From: Bacteroidaceae bacterium
Lineage (GTDB): Bacteria > Bacteroidota > Bacteroidia > Bacteroidales > Bacteroidaceae
Reading direction: 5' to 3'
Length of the DNA: 56,753 nucleotides
Assembly (NCBI GenBank): GCA_024688885.1
Contig: JAILDV010000013.1
Location: 1 to 56,753, forward strand
In this document: one piece after another, positions 37,001 to 44,288 of the stretch
How positions within the stretch are numbered: the stretch's first letter is position 1
Layout: every line of letters begins with the position of its first letter
Notes under the pieces: generated by a model
Database searches by the model: none
Told to the model about the DNA's origin: nothing
What the model saw: only the letters and a program-made list of their open reading frames with translations
Made by a program: the position numbers and the translations under genes

Positions 37001-38292
37001 ACAAGAAGACCACTGCCATTCTATTGGGTGTGCTGCTGTTTGTCGTGTTGGCAACCTATTTCTTCCTCCATTACCGCAACACCCAGCTGTTCATCTTCAA
37101 TCTGCGTCAGTTCATTCAGCTGAACAACAATGTCTTCACGGCTACGGAGCAGACATTGCCGGCAGTGCTGCATCAGAATCTCTCCGACATCAAGACAGCA
37201 GACACAGTGGGCATGATGCAGCCCTACAAGGATTCGCCTGACCAATTCCAGTATCACTTTACGGGGAAGGTGGAAGAGCGCAATGTCTATGAGAGCATGA
37301 TGCAGTCCGCTTATCGTCAGCATCAGGAAGTGGTTAGCAGCAATGGGCGTTTCCGTGCCTATCCGCTGTTTGTGCCCGGCACAAGCGACCAGGTGACAGG
37401 CGTGTTGGGTGTGCATTTCATCGATGGCAAATTGCAGGACGAAGAGGCACTCATTATCAATCTTGTGGCACAATTCATGAGCATCCACACCTATTTCTCT
37501 TATCACAAGGTGGACGAGATGAAGGAACTGCTCGAATTGAAGCAGGATGAACGCCTTCGCATAGACAACGAACAGCAGAAGGTGTATGTGCGCAATCAGA
37601 TTATGGACAACTGCCTCTCGACCTTGAAGCATGAGACCATGTACTATCCGAACCGCATCAAGCAGATTGTGGATGCCGCTTTGTCAGACACGAATGTGTC
37701 AGTGCAGGATACGACCATCAACGATATCGACGAACTGCTTTCCTACTACAAGGAAGTGTTCACTATCCTCAGCACCTGTGCAGGCAAGCAGGTGGAGAAA
37801 GTGCTGTTCAAGCGAACCATGCTTTCTGCTCACGACATCGAAGACATGGCAACACGCTCGTTCAAGAAGCAGCAGAAGAAAGTCCGTGGAAAGACTGCCA
37901 TCAAAGTGCAGGGCGTGCAGAAACTGACGATACAAGGTGACAAAATCTTTATCCAGACTTTGCTTGACAACATCATCTCCCTCTATTTCGAACATGAATC
38001 GGGTGGTGACCTGCTGTTGGATTTTGATGTGTCGGATGGTTTTGCTAAATTTGCATTCACCGACACCGCCTACCGCTATGACGAAGAGGAAATACCGCAA
38101 CTCTTCTATATAGATAATATCAAGTACGACGCCAAGAGCGACACGCTTTCTGGAGCGCAATACATGATTTGCCGCCAGATTGTCAGAGAGCACGATGCAT
38201 ACTCTGCACGTCGCGGATGCCGCATCTATGTCGAAAACACTGACAATGGTCAGGGCTCAAGATTCATCTTCACCCTGCCAGTCGTGTCATGA
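34060..38292 (+). CDS. Tandem fused membrane sensor kinase (DUF5112/DUF5113-type, two HATPase-like modules)
   Basis: The 1410-residue polypeptide reads like two sensor kinases joined end to end. Half one: lipoprotein-like signal (LSLVAC, Cys23), helical TPR-like extracytoplasmic region (~30-440), membrane helix 446-468, possible H-box with His616 (ALHEISRL), N-box MNTLLDNARKYTP (714-726), G1 DTGHGM (748-753), G2 GFGFGLMN (787-794). Half two: signal-peptide-like helix 835-852, extracytoplasmic segment 853-982, helix 984-1004, a ~140-residue sensor-like region, possible H-box His1191 (LKHETMYYPNRI), then a HATPase-like end. In that end the N-box is degenerate (TLLDNIISLYF, 1300-1310) and DxGxG is lost (FTDTAYR). 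I recall this pairing as DUF5112/DUF5113 in Bacteroidales. It precedes its response regulator by 43 nt. Ligand and output are unknown. Confidence 0.82.
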   Translation: MRLAPCILFLIILQAALLSLVACGDASDVQQGEIDSLNLLAHQSMYRSLDEASDYVNQVMEKHDVSTYSDGLYEALLNKGDVYGMRMEYDSAQVCYKQVLEESNNDLLCGMADVDMMSVCLMLSLSKEFYDYRSDALERLANVEEEKEDMTEHQRVLWNAVQTDYHMVSMNYFMKMRQDEGVKEEVEWLERNRDLFAADSIRQSAYLFLMSVCDVRDVRQMTNDGRWTMEEEPQRNLIRLLSMSRQNGNVYYEILALNGLAKSIMSGGELKPSRWVFIEELIGEFGFEPLELRLANRALRLAKLYGNDFVQTTVLVTLSDYYLRAHEDSLALVQMEDALELINQHHRKMMRNAPRAHGAPDELLCGYTNTDDTISTEMRWIVTPAVVAVPEWLAMVREQLSVVYGARGLKAESDYNHNVYFDILDATRQDLRVLQEEDNLKQEEHVLNLLLWVFGLSIVVLVWLLYVYNRRSREEYRRKVRKLSKVIDVCRHLSSALSENVEDEDDLEELLHGIADADVERLFPQVKGKDWTTMEGGRCGMKGLDKELFHVLQVFYNWMKQKGVQYIRYSEEQQRLDSETYVFEKRLEENKRQYIEKLTSMSIVNGITPFLDRALHEISRLKSDKDAKPETIRERFQYLSELVDKINDYNDVLGHWVKIRQGMVTLNIENFALNPLFEMLRHGTKSFDIKGVSLVVEDTDAVVKADKSLTLFMMNTLLDNARKYTPSEGQVKLSAMETDAYVEVSVTDTGHGMSAEDVDTLNNSKVYDSSKIGTEGVHASDILQNKGFGFGLMNCKGIIGKYKKTNAVFNVCEFGVESEMGKGSRFFFRLPKGVLKLMMCIGLFMQCVLTMAEVRLPDAEMYADSIFTANVTGDYARAIAYADSAIQCFNRYYLEQVPKGKHLMTLEGPDMAEVEWWKSGMDTDYDLIIGVRNEVAIAALSLNRNSLYHYNSEVFTRLYKLTSTDPTLEGYCNDIRMANRNKKTTAILLGVLLFVVLATYFFLHYRNTQLFIFNLRQFIQLNNNVFTATEQTLPAVLHQNLSDIKTADTVGMMQPYKDSPDQFQYHFTGKVEERNVYESMMQSAYRQHQEVVSSNGRFRAYPLFVPGTSDQVTGVLGVHFIDGKLQDEEALIINLVAQFMSIHTYFSYHKVDEMKELLELKQDERLRIDNEQQKVYVRNQIMDNCLSTLKHETMYYPNRIKQIVDAALSDTNVSVQDTTINDIDELLSYYKEVFTILSTCAGKQVEKVLFKRTMLSAHDIEDMATRSFKKQQKKVRGKTAIKVQGVQKLTIQGDKIFIQTLLDNIISLYFEHESGGDLLLDFDVSDGFAKFAFTDTAYRYDEEEIPQLFYIDNIKYDAKSDTLSGAQYMICRQIVREHDAYSARRGCRIYVENTDNGQGSRFIFTLPVVS

Positions 38293-38335
38293 AACCAAGA
38301 ATTCATCAAATCATCAACTTATAAAACCAAACAAA

Positions 38336-39055
38336 ATGGATCCTTTCAAAGTGATAATAGTCGAAGATGTAGCCCTCGAAATGAAGGGTACAGTTGAGAT
38401 ATTCCGTTCAGAGATTCCTGAAGCGGAGATAGTGGGTACCGCCATGAACGAGACGGAGCTGTGGCGCCTGATGCGTGATAGCCAGCCCGATTTGGTGCTG
38501 CTCGACCTTGGTTTGGGCGGTTCCACCACGGCAGGTGTCGATGTGTGCAAACAGTTGCGCCGTCGCTATCCCGATGTGCATGTGCTCATCTTCACTGGTG
38601 AAATCATGAATGAGAAACTGTGGGTGGATGCCCTTGATGCTGGCACCGATGGCATCATCCTGAAGAGCGGCGAACTGCTCACCAAGGGCGATGTGCAGAG
38701 TGTGCTCAACGGCAAACGTATGGTGTTCAATCAACCCATTCTCGAAAAGATACTGCAGCGTTTCCGCCAATCCGTCATCAATGAGTCCATGCGACAGGAA
38801 GCCTTCCTTGATTATGACATTGACGAGTACGACGAGCGTTTCCTCCGTCATCTCGCACTTGGCTATACGAAAGACATGATTGCAGCGTTGAAGGGAATGC
38901 CCTTTGGCGTGAAATCCATCGAGAAACGTCAGAATGACCTCACCAACCGCCTCTTTGGCGAAGACCATGAGCCTGTGAATGCCACGCGCCTTGCCACCAA
39001 AGCCATCGAACTGCGCATCCTTGACATCGACAACCTCGAACCAGACGACGAATGA
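38336..39055 (+). CDS. Response regulator with LuxR-like output domain
   Basis: The 239-residue protein has a receiver domain (1-125) with acidic pocket Glu10-Asp11, phospho-acceptor Asp57 (PDLVLLDLGLGG), Thr87 (IFTGE) and Lys110 (IILKSGE). The C-terminal part (~165-210, FLRHLALGYTKDMIAALKGM then SIEKRQNDLTNRLFG) looks like a divergent LuxR/NarL-type HTH. It lies 43 nt after the tandem sensor kinase and is presumably its partner. A frame that extends 52 codons further upstream overlaps the kinase gene; I start at the ATG that opens the receiver fold. It overlaps the next gene by ATGA. Confidence 0.85.
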   Translation: MDPFKVIIVEDVALEMKGTVEIFRSEIPEAEIVGTAMNETELWRLMRDSQPDLVLLDLGLGGSTTAGVDVCKQLRRRYPDVHVLIFTGEIMNEKLWVDALDAGTDGIILKSGELLTKGDVQSVLNGKRMVFNQPILEKILQRFRQSVINESMRQEAFLDYDIDEYDERFLRHLALGYTKDMIAALKGMPFGVKSIEKRQNDLTNRLFGEDHEPVNATRLATKAIELRILDIDNLEPDDE

Positions 39056-39747
39056 CCTACAGAGACCATATCCAACGTGTTTTGAGATACCTCTTCTGGG
39101 GGTTGCTCATCGCATTGCTGCTCCTGCTTTTCGTTTCGTGGGTGCTGAGCATCTATGTCGATGGTGTGCAGGGCTTGCTCACACCCCGTGGCATACGTTG
39201 GATGTGCACGAACATCATCCCCAACTTCTCCGAGGTGCATATCGCCAAGATACTCGTAGGGTTGATGGCGATGAGTGTCCTACGCGATTCGGGCATCTTG
39301 CGGGCATTCCGTTCCCACCTCTCGCTCAAACAGCAGCGGGCACTGCAAATCACAGGTGTTTCCGTGCTCGTGGTGCTGAGTCTCTTCTCTCTGCTTCTCG
39401 TCCTGCCCGATGCCGTGCTGCTTAGTGCCTTTGGCTCCATTGAGCATTCCGCATTCTCCAAAGGATTATACGGATTGTTGGCATGTCTTGCCATCTTCAT
39501 AGGGAATGTTTATGGATACACGTCAGGACGGTTCACCACCATGCGCGACTTCATTCAGGCACATGTATCCATATTTGCCGCCATGCCCAACTATTTCGTG
39601 ATGCTCTTCTTGGCGAGCCAATTGATGGGATGCCTCCGCTTTACAGGTATCCTTCCCCTGTTGGGCGATGATGGCACGGTGTTCTTTGCGCTCAAGGGAT
39701 TGCTCTATAATGGTTCCTTGCTTCTATACATTCTGCTGGTGCTTTGA
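39052..39747 (+). CDS. Membrane protein of unknown function, cotranscribed with the two-component system
   Basis: The 231-residue protein has about six hydrophobic helices, including FWGLLIALLLLLFVSWVL, a central VLVVLSLFSLLLVLPDAVLL and a C-terminal GLLYNGSLLLYILLVL. The segments SIYVDGVQGLLTPRGIRWM and GLLACLAIFIGNVYGYTSGRF weakly recall part of the AbgT transporter family, but the protein is about half that size and I do not claim the assignment. Its ATG overlaps the stop of the response regulator gene (ATGA), so it is coupled to the sensor system. Its 3' end overlaps the convergent nth gene by 24 nt. Confidence 0.65.
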   Translation: MTYRDHIQRVLRYLFWGLLIALLLLLFVSWVLSIYVDGVQGLLTPRGIRWMCTNIIPNFSEVHIAKILVGLMAMSVLRDSGILRAFRSHLSLKQQRALQITGVSVLVVLSLFSLLLVLPDAVLLSAFGSIEHSAFSKGLYGLLACLAIFIGNVYGYTSGRFTTMRDFIQAHVSIFAAMPNYFVMLFLASQLMGCLRFTGILPLLGDDGTVFFALKGLLYNGSLLLYILLVL

Positions 39748-40374
39748 CCCCTCTTTGCAGAAAGCCCTGATGCCGCATTCATTACATTTAGGCTTCTGAC
39801 TCTTACACACATAACGTCCGTGCAGAATCAGCCAATGGTGCGCTCTTGGAATCAGCTCATCAGGAATATTCTTCACCAGCTCCTTCTCCACGGCATAAGG
39901 TGTTGTGCATTTCTCTGAAACCAGACCGATGCGGTGGCTTACGCGGAACACGTGCGTGTCAACCGCCATCCTTGCCTCTCCCCATGCCACGCTCAACATC
40001 ACATTGGCTGTCTTTCTTCCTACACCCGGCAGTGCCACCAGCGCATCAAAATCGGCGGGCACTTCACCGCCATGCCTTTCCTCCAGCAGACGAGCCATCT
40101 GCACCAGATGTTCAGCCTTGCTGTTCGGATAACTGACAGATTTCACATAGTGCAGCACCTCCTCCTTGGTGGCAACTGACATCGCCAGTGGAGTGGGGTA
40201 CGCCTCAAACAAAGCAGGCGTTACCATGTTCACCCGCTTGTCCGTACACTGTGCTGACAGCATCACCGCACAAAGCAGCTGGAAGGCATTCTCATACTTC
40301 AGTTCAGTGTTCGCTTCTGGCATCGCCACTTGGAAATAAGCCATGAAGCGCTCATATCGTTCTTTCCTTGTCAT
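39724..40374 (-). CDS. nth: Endonuclease III (DNA glycosylase/AP lyase)
   Basis: Nth removes oxidised pyrimidines in base excision repair. The 216 residues contain the helix-hairpin-helix VALPGVGRKTANVML with the catalytic Lys, the conserved Asp in MAVDTHVFRVSHRIGL, and a C-terminal [4Fe-4S] loop. The loop has the exact C-x6-C-x2-C-x5-C spacing (CKSQKPKCNECGIRAFC). The start at MTRKERYERF is preferred over an upstream ATG at 40428, because that extension runs through the rpmA terminator. It converges with, and overlaps by 24 nt, the membrane protein gene. Confidence 0.95.
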   Translation of the reverse strand: MTRKERYERFMAYFQVAMPEANTELKYENAFQLLCAVMLSAQCTDKRVNMVTPALFEAYPTPLAMSVATKEEVLHYVKSVSYPNSKAEHLVQMARLLEERHGGEVPADFDALVALPGVGRKTANVMLSVAWGEARMAVDTHVFRVSHRIGLVSEKCTTPYAVEKELVKNIPDELIPRAHHWLILHGRYVCKSQKPKCNECGIRAFCKEGSKHQQNV

Positions 40375-40390
40375 TGTTCCTGTAAAAAAG

Positions 40391-40424
40391 AATGGGCAAC
40401 AGCCTTGTTTGACCATTGCCCATT
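40391..40424 (-). terminator. Terminator of the rplU-rpmA operon
   Basis: AATGGGCAA (40391-40399) and TTGCCCATT (40416-40424) form a 9-bp stem. On the minus strand it is followed by CTTTTTT. It lies 22 nt after the rpmA stop. Confidence 0.8.
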
Positions 40425-40445
40425 GCATTTTCTTTTCAAAAGCAG

Positions 40446-40712
40446 TTAAGCCTCAGCAGCTACTGGCTGGATAGATACTGTGCTGCGGTTTTCGCGACCA
40501 CGCTTAAATACCACCACACCGTCAATCAAAGCGTACAGTGTGTCATCCTTACCAATACCTACATTCTTACCAGGGTGATGCTTTGTGCCACGCTGACGAA
40601 CGATAATGTTGCCAGCCTTGACTGTCTCACCACCGAAGTGCTTCAAACCGAGTCGTTTTGAGTGTGACTCACGGCCGTTCTTAGAACTACCTACACCTTT
40701 TTTATGTGCCAT
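40446..40712 (-). CDS. rpmA: 50S ribosomal protein L27
   Basis: The 88 residues start [20 protein letters not shown], the invariant L27 N-terminus that reaches the peptidyl transferase centre. They continue with [28 protein letters not shown] (landmark). Residues after Met start directly with AHKKG, so there is no Firmicutes-style cleaved leader. It lies 57 nt after rplU in the standard L21-L27 operon and is followed by a terminator. Confidence 0.98.
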   Translation of the reverse strand: MAHKKGVGSSKNGRESHSKRLGLKHFGGETVKAGNIIVRQRGTKHHPGKNVGIGKDDTLYALIDGVVVFKRGRENRSTVSIQPVAAEA

Positions 40713-40769
40713 GTTGAAATACTGTCTTAAATGTGATTGATTAATTTGATTGTTTTCTTGTCCACGCGC

Positions 40770-41087
40770 TTATGCTACGATAGACTTAACGAGAACCTGA
40801 GTGAACTGGTCACGGTAGCCCCTCAGCTTACGGTAACCCTTGCGGCGACGCTTGTGGAACACGAGCACCTTGTCACCCTTGATGAGTGGAACAAGCACCT
40901 CGAGCACAACCTTTGCGCCCTCCACAGTGGGAGTGCCTACTGTTACTACACCGTCGTTGTCAGCCAACAACACTTTCTCAATCTCAACAGTTGCACCAGT
41001 CTCCACATTCTGCATGTGGTGAATGTAGAGCTTTTTGCCCTCTTCAACCTTGAACTGCTGACCCTGAATTTCTGCAATTACGTACAT
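40770..41087 (-). CDS. rplU: 50S ribosomal protein L21
   Basis: The 105 residues start [20 protein letters not shown] and end with [22 protein letters not shown], both diagnostic of L21. The frame runs 44 codons further upstream but crosses the promoter -7 box, so the inner ATG is right. The transcript leader is ~80 nt and contains short complementary segments (GGGT...ACCC). These could fold, but no known L21 leader motif was recognised. Confidence 0.97.
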   Translation of the reverse strand: MYVIAEIQGQQFKVEEGKKLYIHHMQNVETGATVEIEKVLLADNDGVVTVGTPTVEGAKVVLEVLVPLIKGDKVLVFHKRRRKGYRKLRGYRDQFTQVLVKSIVA

Positions 41088-41176
41088 TTTGTTTTTGAAT
41101 TGTTTTAGGGTTCCATCGGGAGGCGGAGCACCACTCTGTACCCACTTGTCCGAGCCTTTCCGACATAAATCGGCTG

Positions 41177-41208
41177 CAAAGTTACACCTTTTTGCCGACA
41201 TGACCAAA
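41177..41208 (-). promoter_or_regulatory. rplU-rpmA promoter
   Basis: On the minus strand TTTG (41208-41205) and TAACTTTG (41184-41177) are separated by 20 nt. Confidence 0.8.
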
Positions 41209-41260
41209 TATTTCCCCAACTTTTATCAGCAAAAATCTGCTTTTTCCCCACTTCTAAAAG

Positions 41261-41377
41261 CAAGGTTACTTAGATTTTTCACTTTTCACTGTTGGCTTCG
41301 CCGAAGATGCTCACGCTCGGCATAGTTCAAACAAGTTTGACTTCTGCACTCGCTCAATCGCATCTTTCACTTTTCAC
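41261..41377 (-). repeat. 117-bp dispersed element, copy 2
   Basis: On the minus strand it matches 7387-7503 at 115 of 117 positions; the differences are an A/G in GCGATT(A/G)AGCG and a T/A in TAAGT(T/A)ACC. It begins 3 nt after the cdd stop codon and reaches to 53 nt upstream of the rplU -33 box. Confidence 0.92.
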
Positions 41378-41380
41378 TCT

Positions 41381-41863
41381 TCACTTCCTCCCAGGGAGTT
41401 CAAAACTCAAAGGGAGCAAATCCTTGATGCTGCTGATGACGTAAACACCATCTGTGCCATAGAGAAGCACTTCGATGTTGCCGCCAGCCCGTTGTTCAGC
41501 TTCAAGCAGCACCTGACGGCAAGCTCCGCAAGGAGAGATGGGGCGTTGCATGAACTGCCCATTTGTATCTCGTGCCGCTATGCAAATGCGGCGAATCGGT
41601 TGGTCGGGATAACGGGAATTGGCATAAAACACCGCTGTACGTTCAGCACAAAGTCCGGAAGGGTAGGCGGCATTCTCCTGATTGCTGCCGCTTACGATGG
41701 TGCCATCAGCCAATGCGACGGCAGCCCCCACAGAGAAAAGAGAGTAGGGTGCATAGCTGCGGTAAGTGGCGCGTCGTGCCTCATCCAGCAGTTCGACCTC
41801 CTCGGGCGTGAGTTCCCCCTCCTGTTTAACCAGGACATGAAGATGCAAATCCAGTTCTTTCAT
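41381..41863 (-). CDS. cdd: Cytidine deaminase
   Basis: This is a small tetrameric-type deaminase of the pyrimidine salvage pathway. Of 160 residues, the zinc site is visible as CAERTAVFYA (Cys ligand and catalytic Glu) and PCGACRQVL (two Cys ligands), the three-cysteine type. Substrate residues lie in SVGAAVALADG and GSNQENAAYPSGLCAER. The stop codon TGA (41381-41383) lies in the GTGAAGAGTGAAAAG tract bordering the 117-bp dispersed element. Its promoter is the end of the ~160-bp element upstream, so the gene is bracketed by two repeat families. Confidence 0.95.
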   Translation of the reverse strand: MKELDLHLHVLVKQEGELTPEEVELLDEARRATYRSYAPYSLFSVGAAVALADGTIVSGSNQENAAYPSGLCAERTAVFYANSRYPDQPIRRICIAARDTNGQFMQRPISPCGACRQVLLEAEQRAGGNIEVLLYGTDGVYVISSIKDLLPLSFELPGRK

Positions 41864-41887
41864 ACGTCTTACTTTTATTTGTCATGA

Positions 41888-41918
41888 CAAAGTTAGTGAA
41901 AGCCGAACACAATACAAA
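41888..41918 (-). promoter_or_regulatory. cdd promoter
   Basis: On the minus strand TTTG (41918-41915) and TAACTTTG (41895-41888) are 19 nt apart, 24 nt before the ATG. The promoter is the right end of the ~160-bp dispersed element. Confidence 0.8.
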
Positions 41919-42045
41919 ATAAAAAGGCTTTTATTTTTATTGTTGAGGCGCATCCTAAGTTCGGCGAAGCCAATGTACGATTAAGCGAGGACAATACAAA
42001 ATGAAAACAAAAATTTAACCATTTAACCATTTAACCTTTTTAACC
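41888..42045 (-). repeat. ~160-bp promoter-bearing element, copy 2
   Basis: On the minus strand the order is GGTTAAA heptamers, ATTTTTGTTTTC, ATTTTGTATTGT, CTCGCTTAATCGTACATTGG, CTTCGCCGAA, ACAATAAAAATAAAA, ATTTTGTATTGT, TTCGGCTTTCACTAACTTTG. It has the same modular layout as 7635-7796. The two promoter variants occupy swapped positions compared with that copy. Confidence 0.85.
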
Positions 42046-42077
42046 GTCGCGCGGGATATAGCAGGTGAGCGGATGTT

Positions 42078-43505
42078 TCAATAGGTGGATTGATAGCATC
42101 CGGCATCGGGCTTTTCACCACGAGACACGCCCAATCTGTCTATAGGATAGGAGGTGGAGTAGGCTGTGGAGGCTTTGCCACGTGCTACACTGACAGAGTC
42201 AAGACGGAAGTCATAGATGTATGCATGGGTGTCGAAGGTCTTGAAGTTTTTCTCTTTATATGCTTCTGCATCCTTCGATTCACCGACACATTCGTGGAAG
42301 TAGGTGGCATTGCTTACATCTGTGAGGAGAACACAGTTGTAGAAATTCAAGTTGAGCTGTTTGTCTCCTGGGTTTCCATACACCTCATCGTCTGCATATC
42401 CGGTAATGAAACTGTTGTAGAAATTGACGGATTGTATCAAATGCTCTTCATCACCTATGTAGTTGCTGACATATAGCGCATTGCCGCGATCGGCTTTCCA
42501 TGGATAGAATTGTGCTATCGTGCAGTGATAGAAGTCTGCCTTTCCACCATAGATGCCTACGCAGTCGAATTTTGTGTTTGATATCTGCGTGTTTGTCACC
42601 AAGGCATCGCATTCTTTCAGATACAAGCCATAGCCTGCCACATTGTGAATGACAGAGTTGAAAAGGCTTACTTTTCCATTTGCTTCATCACATACAAGAC
42701 CATAGTTTCCGCTATGGATGTCTGCATAGTTGATGGTGCATTCCTTACATGTGGGGAACAGGTATATGCCACCCCATTGGTTTTCCAAGCGGTCGTAGGG
42801 AAGGTAGTCGAACATCTTGTCCAACCGGTCGCCTCGTAGCGTGACAGGCTTTTCTTGTGTGCCTTCAATCTTCAGTGAGCCATGGACAATAAGACTGGCA
42901 CCATTGTGGAAATAGAGTGTCGTGCCTTCAGTAATCCGTAGTGTGGCATCCTTCGCCACCACCAAACTGTCGTAAATGACGTAGGGTATGTCATCGGCAC
43001 TCATGACCATGTCGTCTTCCAGCACTTTCCCTGTCAGTGGGGTCATGTTCTGTCCGGATGCTTCCAACACAACCTTCTGCTGCACTCCACTTTCAAGCGT
43101 GAAGATAACGGTATCCGTGATTTTGGTGGGTTGCTTCGCAGAATTTGTGGGGATGTTCACTTTGACGAAAAGGAAAACACTGTCTTTCTTCAGCACTTGC
43201 ACATCGTTGATGGATGTGCCGTTCTGACCGTCCACGTTCAGCATGAATCCTGATGTTCCGCCAGATTCCAACCTCACATTCTTGATGCGGAGTCCCTTGT
43301 CATTTTTATTGTACACGCGTACACGTTCGGTGGGTGAGGTGATGCCCGAAAAGATGGTGTCAAAAGACACGGTGTCCTGACTGAAACTCAATTGGGCTCC
43401 ATGGTCGGTGGTCATCTGTTCGTCATCACTGCATGATGAAATCAAGACGGAAGAGAGCAATGTCATCAATGCCCCTATGATTATCCTATATGTATGTCTT
43501 TCCAT
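42078..43505 (-). CDS. Lipoprotein with right-handed beta-helix (parallel beta-helix repeats)
   Basis: The 475-residue protein starts with a lipoprotein signal (MERHTYRIIIGALMTLLSSVLISSC). It has an Ig-like N-terminal part (~35-160, QLSFSQDTVSFDTIFSG, VRVYNKNDKGLRIKNVRL). Parallel beta-helix repeats cover ~165-420: GASLIVHGSLKIEG, YADIHSGNYGLVCDE, NSVIHNVAGYGLYLKE, NTQISNTKFDCVGIYG. The C-terminus DAGCYQSTY is common in Bacteroidales surface beta-helix proteins. A carbohydrate-related role is possible but no catalytic residues can be named. It is the last gene of a unit that begins with an outer-membrane protein and includes lptC. Confidence 0.75.
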   Translation of the reverse strand: MERHTYRIIIGALMTLLSSVLISSCSDDEQMTTDHGAQLSFSQDTVSFDTIFSGITSPTERVRVYNKNDKGLRIKNVRLESGGTSGFMLNVDGQNGTSINDVQVLKKDSVFLFVKVNIPTNSAKQPTKITDTVIFTLESGVQQKVVLEASGQNMTPLTGKVLEDDMVMSADDIPYVIYDSLVVAKDATLRITEGTTLYFHNGASLIVHGSLKIEGTQEKPVTLRGDRLDKMFDYLPYDRLENQWGGIYLFPTCKECTINYADIHSGNYGLVCDEANGKVSLFNSVIHNVAGYGLYLKECDALVTNTQISNTKFDCVGIYGGKADFYHCTIAQFYPWKADRGNALYVSNYIGDEEHLIQSVNFYNSFITGYADDEVYGNPGDKQLNLNFYNCVLLTDVSNATYFHECVGESKDAEAYKEKNFKTFDTHAYIYDFRLDSVSVARGKASTAYSTSYPIDRLGVSRGEKPDAGCYQSTY

Positions 43506-43576
43506 ATGTCTAAAAACAAAAAGTGAACCATTCATATAAACGAATGATTCAGCCTTTTTATTGTATGTGTTGTGGT

Positions 43577-44218
43577 TTATTCCGTGTTGCCATTCTCTTC
43601 CGTGTTGTTCTGCTCTGCCATGATAGCAGGGTCAGGTTGTGGAGTGGGGGCGTTGTCTTCCAGAGGGAATTGTCCCTTGGAGGAATGGATGATGTAGTCG
43701 GTCATCTGCTCATTGCTGCTGAAATTGTAGCCGGAGAGTTTGCGGGTTTCACCATCTATTTCCATGTAGGCGGGAGAATAGATGCGGTGGGCACGCTGGT
43801 CCCAGAAGAGCAGGGATGTCTTGAAGGTCTCGTTCTTCAGATTCTTGATGAACACACGTCCACGCAGTTCCCAAAGCTCCTGAAGGTTGTAGAAATAGGC
43901 TGTGTCGCACGAAATAAAGGCATCCACCTCGAAGGAGGTATTGTAGCGCTCAATAAAAAGACCTTTTTCAAATGACCAGTATTGAGGGTCTTTCTTGTCG
44001 TAGATATACCAGTCTTCTGAAATGATTTTATATCGTATAATACCTGAGTCGCTGATCAGGGTGCTGACACCGACACTTTTGAGGGTGGGCAGGGAATCAC
44101 GTTCTCCAATATCAGGACCCACCTTTTCATTCTTTTCACTACAGGAGGGCAGCAACAATACCGTTGCAGCAGCCATGACGACTGCTGCAACGGTAATGGT
44201 ATGTGTGAATCTTTTCAC
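43577..44218 (-). CDS. lptC: LPS export protein LptC
   Basis: The 213-residue protein has an N-terminal lipoprotein-like signal (VVMAAATVLLLPSC). A LptC/OstA-like beta-jellyroll follows: VGVSTLISDSGIIRYKIISEDWYIYD, QYWSFEKGLFIERYN, ADAFISCDTAYF-like and ELRGRVFIKNLKNETFKTSLLFWDQ (landmarks). LptC links the inner-membrane LptBFG transporter to the periplasmic LPS bridge. The C-terminus is an acidic/polar extension (PTPQPDPAIMAEQNNTEENGNTE region). Gene order outer-membrane protein - TPR - lptC is a common Bacteroidales arrangement as I recall. Confidence 0.85.
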   Translation of the reverse strand: MKRFTHTITVAAVVMAAATVLLLPSCSEKNEKVGPDIGERDSLPTLKSVGVSTLISDSGIIRYKIISEDWYIYDKKDPQYWSFEKGLFIERYNTSFEVDAFISCDTAYFYNLQELWELRGRVFIKNLKNETFKTSLLFWDQRAHRIYSPAYMEIDGETRKLSGYNFSSNEQMTDYIIHSSKGQFPLEDNAPTPQPDPAIMAEQNNTEENGNTE

Positions 44219-44288
44219 AGGTTCAATGCTGTGTTATACAAGATGAAGTGTCTGGATGCCGAAAACAATCTGACACGTGAACTGTTTG

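Noticed and set aside
34060-38292. Missing stop codon or frameshift that artificially joins two kinase genes
   Set aside because: The frame is continuous without an indel-like shift in codon pattern, and I recall the same DUF5112-DUF5113 pairing in Bacteroidales; retained as a fusion but listed as a refutation test.
39052-39747. Truncated AbgT-type transporter
   Set aside because: Only weak resemblance in two segments; length is about half and no diagnostic motif can be confirmed, so it is left as unknown.
41088-41170. Riboswitch or known ribosomal-protein leader before rplU
   Set aside because: Short complementary segments exist but do not match any leader motif I know; too weak to call.
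41088-41219. 44-residue extension of L21
   Set aside because: It crosses the rplU promoter, and L21 begins MYVIAEI.
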